Part shown: in pieces, positions 25,874 through 35,106 of the stretch
Position numbering within the stretch: the stretch's first letter is position 1
Layout: each line of letters opens with the position of its first letter
Assembly: GCF_009192765.1 (NCBI RefSeq)
Contig: NZ_VOHQ01000005.1
Location: forward strand, 124,001 to 188,000
DNA length: 64,000 bases
DNA from: Agriterribacter humi
GTDB taxonomy: Bacteria; Bacteroidota; Bacteroidia; Chitinophagales; Chitinophagaceae
Direction of reading: 5' to 3'
Notes under the pieces: model-generated
Databases searched by the model: none
Seen by the model: only the letters and a program-made list of their open reading frames with translations
Told to the model about the DNA's origin: nothing
Translations under genes and position numbers: made by a program

Positions 25874-26722
25874 ATGTTCGATACCATTACCATTGTAGGC
25901 GTAGGCCTGATCAGCGGTTCATTTAGTATTATTTTAAAAGAGAAAGGATTAGTAAAACATGTAATTGGCGTAAGCCGTACAGAGAACAGCATAAAAAAAG
26001 CGCTGGAATTAGGCATTATTGACGAGGCGCTGCCGTTGGAAGAAGCCGTTAGAAAAAGTGATCTTATTTATGTTGCCATACCTGTAGATGCCACTATTAC
26101 GGTGATGGAGAAGATAATGGATCTGATAACCGAAAAACAAATTGTGGCAGACGCAGGTTCTACCAAGCAGGCACTCTGCGAAGCTTTGGCCAATCATCCT
26201 ATGCGAAGCCGTTTTGTTGCCACGCACCCTATGTGGGGAACAGAATACAGCGGGCCGGAAGCAGCCGTTCGTGATGCATTTGCAGGACGTACCTGTGTAA
26301 TTTGTGAGAAAGAAAAAAGCGATAAAGATGCCGTAGCTACCATTGAAGAAGTATATAAACTCCTGGGAATGCATGTTACTTATATGGATGCAGACGCTCA
26401 CGATATGCATGCTGCTTACGTAAGTCATATTTCTCATATTACCTCTTTTGCGCTGGCAAATACAGTGCTGGAAAAGGAAAAAGAAGAAAATGCCATTTTT
26501 GAACTCGCAGGTGGCGGTTTTGAAAGCACGGTCCGGCTTGCGAAAAGCAATCCCGCTATGTGGCTTCCCATTTTCAGACAAAATCGGGAACATGTATTAG
26601 ACGTACTCAATGAGCATATTACGCAATTAAGAAAATTTAAAAGTTGTATCGAAAAAGAAAACTATGTCTATTTACAGGAGCTGATGGAGAATGCCAATAA
26701 AATAAATCGTATAATCAAGTAA
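25874..26722 (+). CDS. tyrA: Prephenate dehydrogenase
   Basis: A 282-residue NAD(P)-dependent enzyme that turns prephenate into 4-hydroxyphenylpyruvate. The dinucleotide motif is IVGVGLISGSF (7-17). DAGSTKQALCEAL, THPMWGTEYSGPEAA and HAAYVSHISHITSFALA are the classic TyrA catalytic and substrate segments with the active-site His. There is no fused chorismate mutase and no ACT domain; the mutase is fused to DAHP synthase two genes downstream. It is translated almost directly after the aminotransferase. Confidence 0.95.
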   Translation: MFDTITIVGVGLISGSFSIILKEKGLVKHVIGVSRTENSIKKALELGIIDEALPLEEAVRKSDLIYVAIPVDATITVMEKIMDLITEKQIVADAGSTKQALCEALANHPMRSRFVATHPMWGTEYSGPEAAVRDAFAGRTCVICEKEKSDKDAVATIEEVYKLLGMHVTYMDADAHDMHAAYVSHISHITSFALANTVLEKEKEENAIFELAGGGFESTVRLAKSNPAMWLPIFRQNREHVLDVLNEHITQLRKFKSCIEKENYVYLQELMENANKINRIIK

Positions 26723-26783
26723 CATTAAGAGAAATACAGCATACAAAATGGCAAATAATAAGCAGAATCAGCGAAATCGTGTT

Positions 26784-26791
26784 TATCTTTG
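26784..26791 (+). promoter_or_regulatory. Bacteroidota-type -7 element before the DEAD-box helicase
   Basis: TATCTTTG (consensus TAnnTTTG) ends 18 bases before the helicase start, in the only sizeable gap (87 bases) of the first half of the operon. No clear -33 TTTG is seen. It may let the helicase and downstream aro genes be transcribed when the attenuator is closed. Confidence 0.5.
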
Positions 26792-26809
26792 CGAAAATTT
26801 TTTTAATAT

Positions 26810-28486
26810 ATGATGACATTTGAAGAGTTGGGTTTAGACGGGAGATTGGTACAGGCTACCGATGCTTTGGGATTTAAACAGCCAACCCCTATACAGGAAA
26901 AAGCGATTCCTGTTTTGCTGAGCGGCACCACAGATCTGGTGGGGTTGGCACAAACGGGTACAGGAAAAACAGCGGCTTTTGGCTTACCATTGCTGCAATT
27001 AATAGATGCAAAAGATAAGTATCCGCAGGCATTGGTGGTTTGTCCTACCAGGGAATTGTGTATGCAGATTGTGAATGAAATAGAGCTCTTTAAAAAATTT
27101 ATAACCGGCATGCATGTGGTGGCGGTATATGGAGGAACATCTATTGGTGCACAGATCAGGGACCTGAAAAGAGGAATACAGATTGTTGTAGCTACACCGG
27201 GAAGATTGATTGATTTAATTGAACGTAAAGCAATAAACCTGGAGCAGATTAAATATGTAGTGCTGGATGAAGCAGATGAAATGCTGAACATGGGTTTCCA
27301 GGATGACATTGAATTTATTTTACAGAACACCCCAAATCGGGAGAGCACATGGTTATTTAGCGCCACCATGCCCCCCGAAATACGGCGTGTAAGTAAAAAA
27401 TACATGAAGCAGCCCGTAGAAATAACGGTAGGCAAAATGAACACTGCCAATAAAAATGTTGATCACCAATACTATGTTGCCAGCGCACAGCACCGCTACG
27501 ATGCGTTGAAACGGCTAATTGATTTTAACCCCGGTATTTATGGCATCATCTTTACCCGAACCAAGGCAGATGCCCAGGCAATAGCCGAAAAGCTTACACG
27601 GGAAGGTTACGATATTGACGCTTTGCATGGCGATCTTACACAGCAGCAAAGAGACAAAGTGATGGGTGAGTTCAGAGAGAAAACACTTCAGCTTTTAATA
27701 GCAACAGACGTAGCGGCCAGGGGCATTGATGTGCAGGGTATAACCCATGTTATCAATTATGAATTACCCGATGATGTGGAAGTATACACCCACCGCAGCG
27801 GCCGTACAGGGCGTGCGGGAAACACCGGCATTTGTATGTCTGTTATACACAGCCGGGAAATTGGCAAGATCAGGCAAATTGAAAGAATGGTGCAGGTACC
27901 TTTTCATAAGCTGGAAATACCTGCAGGCAAGGATGTATGCCGTAAACAGTTTTACCATTTTATGGATAACCTGCTTCAATTAGATATAGAGGATGACAGC
28001 TATGAACCATACATACCCATGCTGGAAGAAAAATTTGCGGACGTGAGCAAGGAAGAAGTATTGAAGAGATTAGCTGCACATGAATTTAAAAGGTTCTTAA
28101 AATATTATGAAAATGCAGAAGACCTGAACGTAAGAGAAAGAACCCGCGAATACCGCGAAAGAGATCCGAAAGCATTTACAGAAAGAAGGGACATCACCCG
28201 CAGGCGCGATACACGGGGACGTGAATTTGGCGGCAATGGCGGAGACTACACCAAATTGTTTGTTAATCTCGGGACTAAAGATGGGTTTTATAAAGCAAGT
28301 TTCCTGCAATTTATTTTAGACATGAGTGATTTAAAAAAAGATTCGTTGGGCAGAATTGATATGAAGGAAATGAATAGCTGGATAGAGGTGGATAAAAAAT
28401 CTGCTCCCCAGATGATACGTTCTATTGACGGAAAAAAATATAAAGGAAGAAGCATAAGAATGAACGATGCCGATCAGAGAAGATAG
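26810..28486 (+). CDS. DEAD-box ATP-dependent RNA helicase with DbpA-type RNA-binding domain
   Basis: A 558-residue helicase with all core motifs: Q motif (PTPIQEKAIP), Walker A AQTGTGKT (47-54), PTREL, TPGR, DEAD in VLDEADEMLNMGF, SAT, ATDVAARGID and HRSGRTGRAGNTG. After the helicase core (to about 375) comes a helical linker, an Arg-rich segment and a C-terminal DbpA-like RNA-binding domain (KLFVNLGTKDGF). It is of the CshA/DeaD type for ribosome assembly or mRNA decay. It is collinear with the aromatic genes but functionally foreign to them and has its own promoter element. Two ATGs in a row make 26810 or 26813 equally good. Confidence 0.95.
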   Translation: MMTFEELGLDGRLVQATDALGFKQPTPIQEKAIPVLLSGTTDLVGLAQTGTGKTAAFGLPLLQLIDAKDKYPQALVVCPTRELCMQIVNEIELFKKFITGMHVVAVYGGTSIGAQIRDLKRGIQIVVATPGRLIDLIERKAINLEQIKYVVLDEADEMLNMGFQDDIEFILQNTPNRESTWLFSATMPPEIRRVSKKYMKQPVEITVGKMNTANKNVDHQYYVASAQHRYDALKRLIDFNPGIYGIIFTRTKADAQAIAEKLTREGYDIDALHGDLTQQQRDKVMGEFREKTLQLLIATDVAARGIDVQGITHVINYELPDDVEVYTHRSGRTGRAGNTGICMSVIHSREIGKIRQIERMVQVPFHKLEIPAGKDVCRKQFYHFMDNLLQLDIEDDSYEPYIPMLEEKFADVSKEEVLKRLAAHEFKRFLKYYENAEDLNVRERTREYRERDPKAFTERRDITRRRDTRGREFGGNGGDYTKLFVNLGTKDGFYKASFLQFILDMSDLKKDSLGRIDMKEMNSWIEVDKKSAPQMIRSIDGKKYKGRSIRMNDADQRR

Positions 28487-28535
28487 TGTGAGAAATAATT
28501 AGTAATCCAATTTGTAACAAATAAAACATTATTAT

Positions 28536-29624
28536 ATGCAAGCGGTTGAAACCAATACAAAAGCTGCAGTGCTGGAAAAACTGAATAAAAAACCACTGAT
28601 CATTTCCGGCCCATGCAGCGCAGAAACCGAGGAGCAGGTGCTGGAAACGGCACAGCGGCTGGCCAATACAGGAAAAGTAGATATGCTCCGGGCAGGTATA
28701 TGGAAACCCCGCACCCGCCCCGGAAGTTTTGAAGGAATTGGCACAAAGGGTTTACCCTGGTTACAGCAGGCAAAAAAAATAACAGGCTTGCCCACAACAG
28801 TAGAAGTAGCTACAGGTAAGCAGGCGCAGGATGCATTGCATTTTGAAATAGATATGCTTTGGATAGGGGCACGCACAACAGTTAATCCTTTCAGCGTTCA
28901 GGAAGTAGCGGATGCGTTGCGTGGTGCAGATGTTCCTGTATTCATCAAAAATCCCATCAATCCTGATCTTGAATTATGGACAGGTGCAGTAGAACGCATA
29001 GCCAAAGCCGGTATAAAAACCATAGGATTGATTCATCGAGGCTTTAGCGCATATGGCAACACAGAATACCGCAATGCCCCCATGTGGCACCTGGCCATCG
29101 AAATGAAAAGGCGTAATCCTGAATTGAAAATAATAAATGATCCTTCCCACATTTGCGGCCGGAGGGATATCCTGCTTGAAGTAGCGCAAAAAGCTATTGA
29201 CCTTGATTTTGACGGATTGATGATAGAAAGCCATATTGATCCGGATAATGCATGGAGCGATGCCAAACAGCAGGTTACGCCCGAAAAGCTGGCCGAAATG
29301 CTGGACGCTATTACCTGGAGAAAGGAAGATGTAAATTCGGAGGAGGTTCATGCGGCATTGGAAAAACTCCGCCAGCAGATCAATCACCTCGATGATGAAA
29401 TGATGCAGATATTAAGCCAGCGCATGAGCCTGGCTGAAAAAATAGGGCAATACAAAAAAGACAATAATATTACGATCTTGCAAACGTCCAGGTGGAATGA
29501 AATTCTGGAAAGAGCATTTAAAAGAGGTGATAAGATTGGTTTAAGCAATGAATTTATTACCAAGTATTTTGATGCTATACATATGGAATCTATCAACCAT
29601 CAAAATAAGATCATGAACTCCTGA
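28536..29624 (+). CDS. Bifunctional DAHP synthase / chorismate mutase (type II)
   Basis: A 362-residue fusion. Residues 1-260 are a type I-beta DAHP synthase: SGPCSAETEEQVL, RAGIWKPRTRPGSFEG, HRGFSAYGNTEYRN, NDPSHICGRR and GLMIESHIDPDNAWSDA hold the PEP- and metal-binding residues. Residues of about 270-350 are an AroQ chorismate mutase (LRQQINHLDDEMMQILSQR, then EKIGQYKK). It catalyses the first step of the shikimate route and the branch step towards prephenate, and feedback by prephenate is common for such fusions. It lies 49 bases after the helicase and 19 bases before the transposase gene. Confidence 0.95.
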   Translation: MQAVETNTKAAVLEKLNKKPLIISGPCSAETEEQVLETAQRLANTGKVDMLRAGIWKPRTRPGSFEGIGTKGLPWLQQAKKITGLPTTVEVATGKQAQDALHFEIDMLWIGARTTVNPFSVQEVADALRGADVPVFIKNPINPDLELWTGAVERIAKAGIKTIGLIHRGFSAYGNTEYRNAPMWHLAIEMKRRNPELKIINDPSHICGRRDILLEVAQKAIDLDFDGLMIESHIDPDNAWSDAKQQVTPEKLAEMLDAITWRKEDVNSEEVHAALEKLRQQINHLDDEMMQILSQRMSLAEKIGQYKKDNNITILQTSRWNEILERAFKRGDKIGLSNEFITKYFDAIHMESINHQNKIMNS

Positions 29625-29643
29625 ACCATTCCGCATCAATAAT

Positions 29644-30078
29644 ATGCAGGGCAGCATTAATACTTTTATTTATATCCATGCCATATGGTGTACTGCCGGC
29701 AGGCAGCCTTCACTTACCAGCGTGGTAAGAAAAGTATTATTCCCTTATATAAAAAAAAATGCAGAAGAAAAGGGTATACAGGTGATGGCAGTAAACGGGG
29801 CCGGGGAACATGTTCATTGCCTCTTTAAGCTGATGCCTGTTCAGTCTGTTTCCGAAATCATAAAGCAACTCAAAACTGAATCCGAGAGCTGGCTGAATGA
29901 CAATAAATTCCTCCTCCATACTTTTGAATGGGAAAAGATTTATTCCGCATGGTCTGTTAGCCCTTCCACTATTGATAAGGCTGTGGAATATATTAATAAG
30001 CAGGAAGAATATCACCTGGCAAAAACCCTTGATGAGGAACTGGCTGCGTTTGATAAGATGGTCATTCAAATAACGTGA
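29644..30078 (+). mobile_element. IS200-like / REP-associated Y1 tyrosine transposase gene
   Basis: A complete 144-residue Y1 transposase. The HUH metal motif is His56-Val-His58 (GEHVHCLFKL), and the likely nucleophile is Tyr116 followed by Gln120 (VEYINKQEEYH). Length and motif order match IS200 TnpA/RAYT proteins that nick single-stranded DNA. It sits with a 19-base gap between the DAHP synthase stop and its ATG, and 44 bases before the aroB start. There is no room for, and no sign of, the usual subterminal hairpins of an IS. The frame is intact and collinear with the operon. It may be a RAYT, possibly acting on the hairpin repeats elsewhere in the genome, or a fixed insertion. Confidence 0.85.
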
Positions 30079-30122
30079 CCCGGATAATCCGTCCATCTCT
30101 AATTTCAACTCTTAAATCAGAA

Positions 30123-31151
30123 ATGATTATAATGGATCCCGTAAAATACACATTCAGCAACGCTTCTACACATTGCTATTTTGACGCTGCTTTTCCGCAA
30201 TTAAAAAAAATTGTGGATCCCAAATCGGCGATTATTGTTACCGATGAAAATGTTTACAGCGGGCATATCAAAAAATTCAGGAACTGGAATACCATTGTAT
30301 TAAAACCAGGTGAAGCATTTAAAGTGCAGGCCACTGTTGATACCGTAATTGAACAAATGATAGCGCTGCAGGCCGACCGGAAAACTACACTTATTGGCGT
30401 TGGCGGAGGGGTGATTACAGACATTACTGGGTATGCAGCTTCGGTGTATATGCGTGGCATCCCGTTTGGCTTTGTACCAACATCGGTATTAAGCATGGTT
30501 GACGCAAGTATTGGCGGAAAAAACGGCATTGATGTAGGTGTATATAAAAACATGGTAGGGGTTATCCGTCAGCCCGCTTTTTTATTACATGATCCTGCTT
30601 TTTTGCAAACCCTGCCGCAACATGAATGGGAGAATGGCTTTGCCGAGATCATCAAACATGCCTGTATAAAAGATGCTGCTATGTTCAGGGAACTGGAAGC
30701 CAATACGCTAAAAACATACCAGAACAAAAGACAGGCAATGCGCACCTTAATTCAGCGCAATGCCGTGATCAAAATTAAAGTGGTGCAAAAAGATGAATTT
30801 GAAAAAGCCGGCAGGAAGCTATTGAACTTCGGCCATACACTGGGGCACGCTTTGGAAAACCAATACGACTTATCGCATGGACAGGCGATTTCCATTGGCA
30901 TGACCTATGCCTGTCATATTTCAGCACAATTAAGAGGATTTAAGGATACGGAAAAAGTAGTGCAATTATTAGAACAGTACGGGCTCCCCACCTACGCTTC
31001 TTTTAATAAAAAAAAGGCTATAGAAGTACTGAAAATGGACAAAAAGAGGGAGCGAAAAGAAATGAACTATGTATTATTGGATAAGATAGGTAAGGCTGTG
31101 ATTGAGTTAATACCTTTACAGCAATTGGAAAAAATAATATCAGCATTATAA
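30123..31151 (+). CDS. aroB: 3-dehydroquinate synthase
   Basis: An enzyme of 342 residues that cyclises DAHP to 3-dehydroquinate with NAD and a divalent metal. Motifs are clear: GVGGGVITDITGYAASVYMRGIPFG (first 20: GVGGGVITDITGYAASVYMR), PTSVLSMVDASIGGKNGIDV, a metal-site Glu in NGFAEIIKHACIKD, and NFGHTLGHALE with the metal-binding His. The open frame begins with a GTG at 30075 inside the transposase gene, but ATG 30123 (or 30132, MDPVKYTF) fits the family better. The stop is three bases before the aroA start, so aroB and aroA are tightly coupled. Confidence 0.94.
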   Translation: MIIMDPVKYTFSNASTHCYFDAAFPQLKKIVDPKSAIIVTDENVYSGHIKKFRNWNTIVLKPGEAFKVQATVDTVIEQMIALQADRKTTLIGVGGGVITDITGYAASVYMRGIPFGFVPTSVLSMVDASIGGKNGIDVGVYKNMVGVIRQPAFLLHDPAFLQTLPQHEWENGFAEIIKHACIKDAAMFRELEANTLKTYQNKRQAMRTLIQRNAVIKIKVVQKDEFEKAGRKLLNFGHTLGHALENQYDLSHGQAISIGMTYACHISAQLRGFKDTEKVVQLLEQYGLPTYASFNKKKAIEVLKMDKKRERKEMNYVLLDKIGKAVIELIPLQQLEKIISAL

Positions 31152-31154
31152 GTT

Positions 31155-32474
31155 ATGATTGCAACTATTCAACCTTCGCGGTTATCAGATACCATCCAGG
31201 CGCCTGCATCCAAAAGTTCCATGCAACGGGCCTGTGCTGCGGCTTTGATATCGAAGGGCAAAAGTTTCATTTATAATCCCGGCCATTCTAACGATGATAA
31301 AGCTGCACTACAGGTAATTGCAGCAATGGGAGCCAAAGTTAACCAGCTCAGTGATGGTTCAATAGAAACAGACAGCACTGGCATTGATCTATCTTCACCC
31401 GGCAAAGCACAGTCTTCAACAGTAGTAAATTGCGGTGAAAGCGGGCTGGGCATACGCATGTTTGCACCCATCATTGCATTAAGCAAACGACCGGTTACCA
31501 TACAGGGAGAAGGTAGCCTGCTTTCGCGCCCCATGGATTTTTTTGATGAAATATTACCACGTTTAAACGTTACAGTTAGTTCAAATAAAGGCAGGTTGCC
31601 CATTACGCTTTCCGGTCCGCTGCAACCCGGGGATATTGAAATTGATGGTTCGTTAAGTTCCCAGTTTTTAACAGGTTTACTCATGGCATATGCCGCTGCG
31701 GATGCAAAAGGTGTAACCATTACCGTGAACAATTTAAAAAGTAAGCCTTATATAGATCTCACACTAAAAGTGATGCAGGCTTTTGGATTGAATGCACCAC
31801 GTAATAAAAATTACGAAGAATTCTATTTTGAAGCACCCATTACCGGGCATACAGCATCACAAACCCGGTATACTGTAGAAGGAGACTGGAGTGGCGGAGC
31901 ATTTTTACTGGTAGCAGGAGCTATTGCAGGAAATATAGAGGTATACGGGCTTGATCCTGATTCTGCACAGGCCGATAAAAAAATTCTGGCAGCATTGCGG
32001 GATGCCGGCGCAGGAATGGAAGTCAGCAATAAAAGCATTAAATTATTTACGGGTAAATTAAAAGCATTTACGTTTGATGCAACAGACTGTCCTGATCTTT
32101 TTCCTCCATTGGTGGCATTGGCAGCATATTGCAGCGGGTTAACCACAATAAAAGGGGTAAGCAGGCTGGCGCATAAAGAAAGTAACCGGGGATTAACCCT
32201 GCAGGAAGAATTTGGTAAAATGGGGTTGATTATAGATTTGGAGAAGGATACTATGCGGATACAGGGTGGAAAAGGATTAAAAGGAGCAACAGTGCATTCC
32301 CGCCATGATCATCGCATTGCCATGGCCTGTGCTGTGGCTGCACTGCAGGCCGCGGGAGAAACAATGATCGAAGAAGCAGAAGCAATAAACAAATCGTACC
32401 CTGATTTTTATGATGATCTGACAACACTGGGAGCCGGAATAAAAATAAAGCAGCAAACAATACATATTCAATAA
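31155..32474 (+). CDS. aroA: 3-phosphoshikimate 1-carboxyvinyltransferase (EPSP synthase)
   Basis: A 439-residue enzyme that joins PEP to shikimate 3-phosphate. Substrate segments are visible: PASKSSMQRACAAALI, NCGESGLGIRMF, GSLSSQFLTGLLMA, EGDWSGGAFLLVAGA and HRIAMACAVAAL. The usual active-site pattern L-F-R-N-A-G-T is replaced by the C-G-E-S-G form found in Bacteroidota, and the start APASKS has S where others have GSKS. It is three bases after aroB and 29 bases before aroC. Confidence 0.94.
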   Translation: MIATIQPSRLSDTIQAPASKSSMQRACAAALISKGKSFIYNPGHSNDDKAALQVIAAMGAKVNQLSDGSIETDSTGIDLSSPGKAQSSTVVNCGESGLGIRMFAPIIALSKRPVTIQGEGSLLSRPMDFFDEILPRLNVTVSSNKGRLPITLSGPLQPGDIEIDGSLSSQFLTGLLMAYAAADAKGVTITVNNLKSKPYIDLTLKVMQAFGLNAPRNKNYEEFYFEAPITGHTASQTRYTVEGDWSGGAFLLVAGAIAGNIEVYGLDPDSAQADKKILAALRDAGAGMEVSNKSIKLFTGKLKAFTFDATDCPDLFPPLVALAAYCSGLTTIKGVSRLAHKESNRGLTLQEEFGKMGLIIDLEKDTMRIQGGKGLKGATVHSRHDHRIAMACAVAALQAAGETMIEEAEAINKSYPDFYDDLTTLGAGIKIKQQTIHIQ

Positions 32475-32503
32475 CCAATCATTAGCTTTAAGCAAAATCG
32501 CAT

Positions 32504-33550
32504 ATGAATTCTTTTGGGAGATTTTTTCGTGTACATATTTTTGGCGAATCACATGGCGAAAGTGTGGGTATTACCATTGACAATTGCCCGGCTGGTCTGC
32601 CGCTGAAAGCTGATGATTTTTTGAATGATATTGAAAGAAGGAAAGGAGGCACGCAAAAAGGAACAACTCCGAGGCAGGAATCGGACCTGCCTATTTTTAA
32701 AAGTGGTATTTTTAACGACACAACAACGGGTGCGCCTGTTACCATACTGTTTGAAAATAACAATACCCGTTCAGGAGATTATCAAAAACAAAGAGCGGTA
32801 CCACGACCAGGGCATGCTGATTTTGTAGCGCATCAAAAATATGGAGGATTTGAAGATTACAGGGGTGGCGGTCATTTCAGCGGGCGTCTTACAGTAGCAC
32901 TGGTAGCTGCGGGTGTAATAGCAAAAAAATTATTACAGTTGGCTCCAACCAGCAACAATGAAGCTTTAACTGAAGTTAAATCTGCAGGCATCTCTGTGAT
33001 TGCATCTATATTAGAAATTGGCGGTGAAAAAGACCTGGAAAAAGGTCTGCAAAAAGCCATTGACGCTAAAGATAGTATTGGAGGTATTGTAGAGTGCAGG
33101 GTGAATGGCCTGCCGGCAGGCCTGGGTGAACCTTTTTTTGACTCTGCAGAGTCATTACTGAGTCACGCTGTTTTTGCCATACCCGCTATTCGTGGAATTG
33201 AATTTGGAACAGGCTTTGCCGCTGCCAGCATGTTTGGAAGCGATCATAATGATGCTATTGCCGACACGAGTGGCACAACAATTACCAATCACGCAGGAGG
33301 AATAGCAGGAGGCATAACCAATGGAAATGAATTGGTTTTTCGCATTGCTGTTAAACCCACTTCTTCCACACCCAAAGTACAACAAACCTTAAACTGGGAA
33401 ACCGGTGCTGTGGAAGCGTTTTCAGTAAAAGGTCGTCATGATCTCTGCATAGCTTTGCGGGTGCCTGTTGTGCTTGAAGCCATTACAGCTATTGTTTTAG
33501 CCGACCTGATGCTAATTGAACAAAAGATACCGCGGATAATACATACTTAA
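32504..33550 (+). CDS. aroC: Chorismate synthase
   Basis: A 348-residue FMN-dependent enzyme that makes chorismate from EPSP. The signatures GESHGESVGITIDNCPAG, RPGHADFVAHQKYG with FEDYRGGGHFSGR, and SDHNDAIADTSG and GGITNGN are as in the family, including the paired His residues near the N-terminus and middle. It is the last biosynthetic gene of the aromatic cluster. A DUF952 gene follows after 18 bases and may be in the same transcript. Confidence 0.95.
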   Translation: MNSFGRFFRVHIFGESHGESVGITIDNCPAGLPLKADDFLNDIERRKGGTQKGTTPRQESDLPIFKSGIFNDTTTGAPVTILFENNNTRSGDYQKQRAVPRPGHADFVAHQKYGGFEDYRGGGHFSGRLTVALVAAGVIAKKLLQLAPTSNNEALTEVKSAGISVIASILEIGGEKDLEKGLQKAIDAKDSIGGIVECRVNGLPAGLGEPFFDSAESLLSHAVFAIPAIRGIEFGTGFAAASMFGSDHNDAIADTSGTTITNHAGGIAGGITNGNELVFRIAVKPTSSTPKVQQTLNWETGAVEAFSVKGRHDLCIALRVPVVLEAITAIVLADLMLIEQKIPRIIHT

Positions 33551-33568
33551 TTACTTAAACCAACTGCC

Positions 33569-33877
33569 ATGCCTCTCATCTACCATGTTACAACCGCTTC
33601 TGAATGGAACGATGCAAAACAAAAAGGATATTATGAATCCCGGGCGCTCAAAGAAGAAGGATTTATTCATTGCAGTGAAGAAAGGCAAATACCTGATGTG
33701 TTGAAAAGGTACTATAGCGACAAAACTGATCTTGTTAAATTAACCATTCAAACAAACAAATTAACCAGCCAGCTAATATACGATTGGTCCAATGCTATTG
33801 AAGATACATTCCCGCATGTTTACGGACCTATCAATCTTGATGCAGTTGTAAGCGTTGAAAAAATACAGGCTGATTGA
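33569..33877 (+). CDS. DUF952 domain protein
   Basis: A 102-residue protein covering the whole DUF952 domain: IYHVTTASEWNDAKQKGYYE at the N-terminus, EGFIHCSEERQIPDVLKRYY, and FPHVYGPINLDAVV at the end. The fold is thought to be related to ADP-ribosyl-binding or glutathione-transferase-like proteins, but no activity is established. It follows aroC by 18 bases. The stop codon lies in a 14-bp palindrome, TTGATATATATCAA (33874-33887). Confidence 0.85.
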   Translation: MPLIYHVTTASEWNDAKQKGYYESRALKEEGFIHCSEERQIPDVLKRYYSDKTDLVKLTIQTNKLTSQLIYDWSNAIEDTFPHVYGPINLDAVVSVEKIQAD

Positions 33878-34047
33878 TATATATCAACACATCCATGGCT
33901 TTCTTTTTTGATTATTGTTGAGCTATGATAATAAATCATTCCTTCAGTTAATTTACATAGTGTTTCATGCAGTTTTCATCATTTATGTAAGTATTTTTAC
34001 TTACCCTTACGGGGATAATACTATAGCTCACAGTAAAAAAAACACGT

Positions 34048-34722
34048 ATGAAAACTTTATTAATCATTACCAGTATTATCCTTTTATCCTTCCAGATAGA
34101 CCGCCTGCTGGTAATCAATTTATCAGATGCCAGCGTTGAAATGCCATCATTAACCAATGCCTTTTCCGTTTATGAAAGTTTGCCGGACATAAAAGCCGCA
34201 AACAGCCATATAAAGGCGCCTGTTAAGGTAAATGAAATCAGCTCCGGCGCATTAACTTTAAAATCCGCTCCGGAGCGTATAGAAAAAAACAGGCCTGCAA
34301 AAATAAAACCCGGCATGAATCGCTCTAACCGGATGAATAGTAAAAACAGCCTTCTTCATCATGAAATAAAGCAATCCGGCAAATATCTTGAACTAAACAC
34401 ACTGCTGTTTGATTTTGATCAGTATGAGAATGTAGAAACTGAAGAATTTAATATTATTCTTCAGCTTGCAGACAAGCTGATCTTTGACGAATCATTAAAG
34501 ATAAGTATAGCAGGTTTTACAGATAACACAGGTAATGCGGAATACAATAAAAAACTTTCCCTTTTACGTGCCGAAAATGTAAAGCACTATATGCTTGACC
34601 TGGGCGTAAATGAAGGCCAGATCATCGTTTCAGCAAACGGCATTTCATATCCTGCGGCAAACAATAACACAATGGAAGGAAGAGCAACAAACAGGAGAGT
34701 GGAAATGTTGCTTATACCATAA
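34048..34722 (+). CDS. OmpA-family C-terminal domain protein
   Basis: A 224-residue protein with an N-terminal hydrophobic signal or anchor (residues 2-25), a polar linker rich in Lys and Asn, and an OmpA-like peptidoglycan-binding domain from about residue 110: LLFDFDQYENVETEEFN, ISIAGFTDNTGNAEYNKKLS, RAENVKHYML and GRATNRRVEMLL, holding the conserved Asp and Arg that bind diaminopimelate. There is no beta-barrel. It probably tethers the envelope to murein. It is 170 bases downstream of the DUF952 gene and monocistronic. Confidence 0.88.
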   Translation: MKTLLIITSIILLSFQIDRLLVINLSDASVEMPSLTNAFSVYESLPDIKAANSHIKAPVKVNEISSGALTLKSAPERIEKNRPAKIKPGMNRSNRMNSKNSLLHHEIKQSGKYLELNTLLFDFDQYENVETEEFNIILQLADKLIFDESLKISIAGFTDNTGNAEYNKKLSLLRAENVKHYMLDLGVNEGQIIVSANGISYPAANNNTMEGRATNRRVEMLLIP

Positions 34723-35026
34723 TAGTCACGGAGCTGGCTTTCCTGCAGAAAATCAAACAGGCAGACTGTTTTATAAAATATGCACACAAACCGGCCTGAA
34801 ACTAAAAGGGACCGGGGGGGTCAGCAGAAAAGTCAATCAACATTGTTTGACCGGTTTGCATGCAAATGGGTACGGATTTTCGCGGTTCGGCGAAACGTTA
34901 TTATACTATGCTAAGGGTAGGGATAAACTGAAACCGGCAAAGGTATTGCCCAACGGATATAAGGAAAATTAAAAACGAGATTTCAACAATACAGACGGGT
35001 GGTTGTCACTAAAAAGTTGCAGCGTT
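34723..35026. other. Gap without a supported gene
   Basis: After the OmpA-domain stop a frame stays open to 34972 and ends in a basic stretch, but it starts inside the OmpA gene in another frame, has no start site of its own and no recognisable domain. It could be a decayed gene. No promoter or repeat was recognised. Confidence 0.4.
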
Positions 35027-35076
35027 AAAAAAAATACTCCTGCAAACAAAGTACGGATTACATTTATTTACAGGAG
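35027..35076 (-). terminator. Terminator downstream of queA
   Basis: On the minus strand CTCCTGTAAATAAA (35076-35063) pairs with TTTGTTTGCAGGAG (35050-35037), 14 pairs including two G-T wobbles, followed by TA and eight T (35034-35027). Confidence 0.85.
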
Positions 35077-35106
35077 CCAACGCAGTAAACTGAAAGTATA
35101 AATCAT

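Noticed and set aside
34610-34972. Open frame overlapping the end of the OmpA-domain gene.
   Set aside because: It starts within the OmpA coding part in another frame and shows no recognisable domain; at most a decayed gene.
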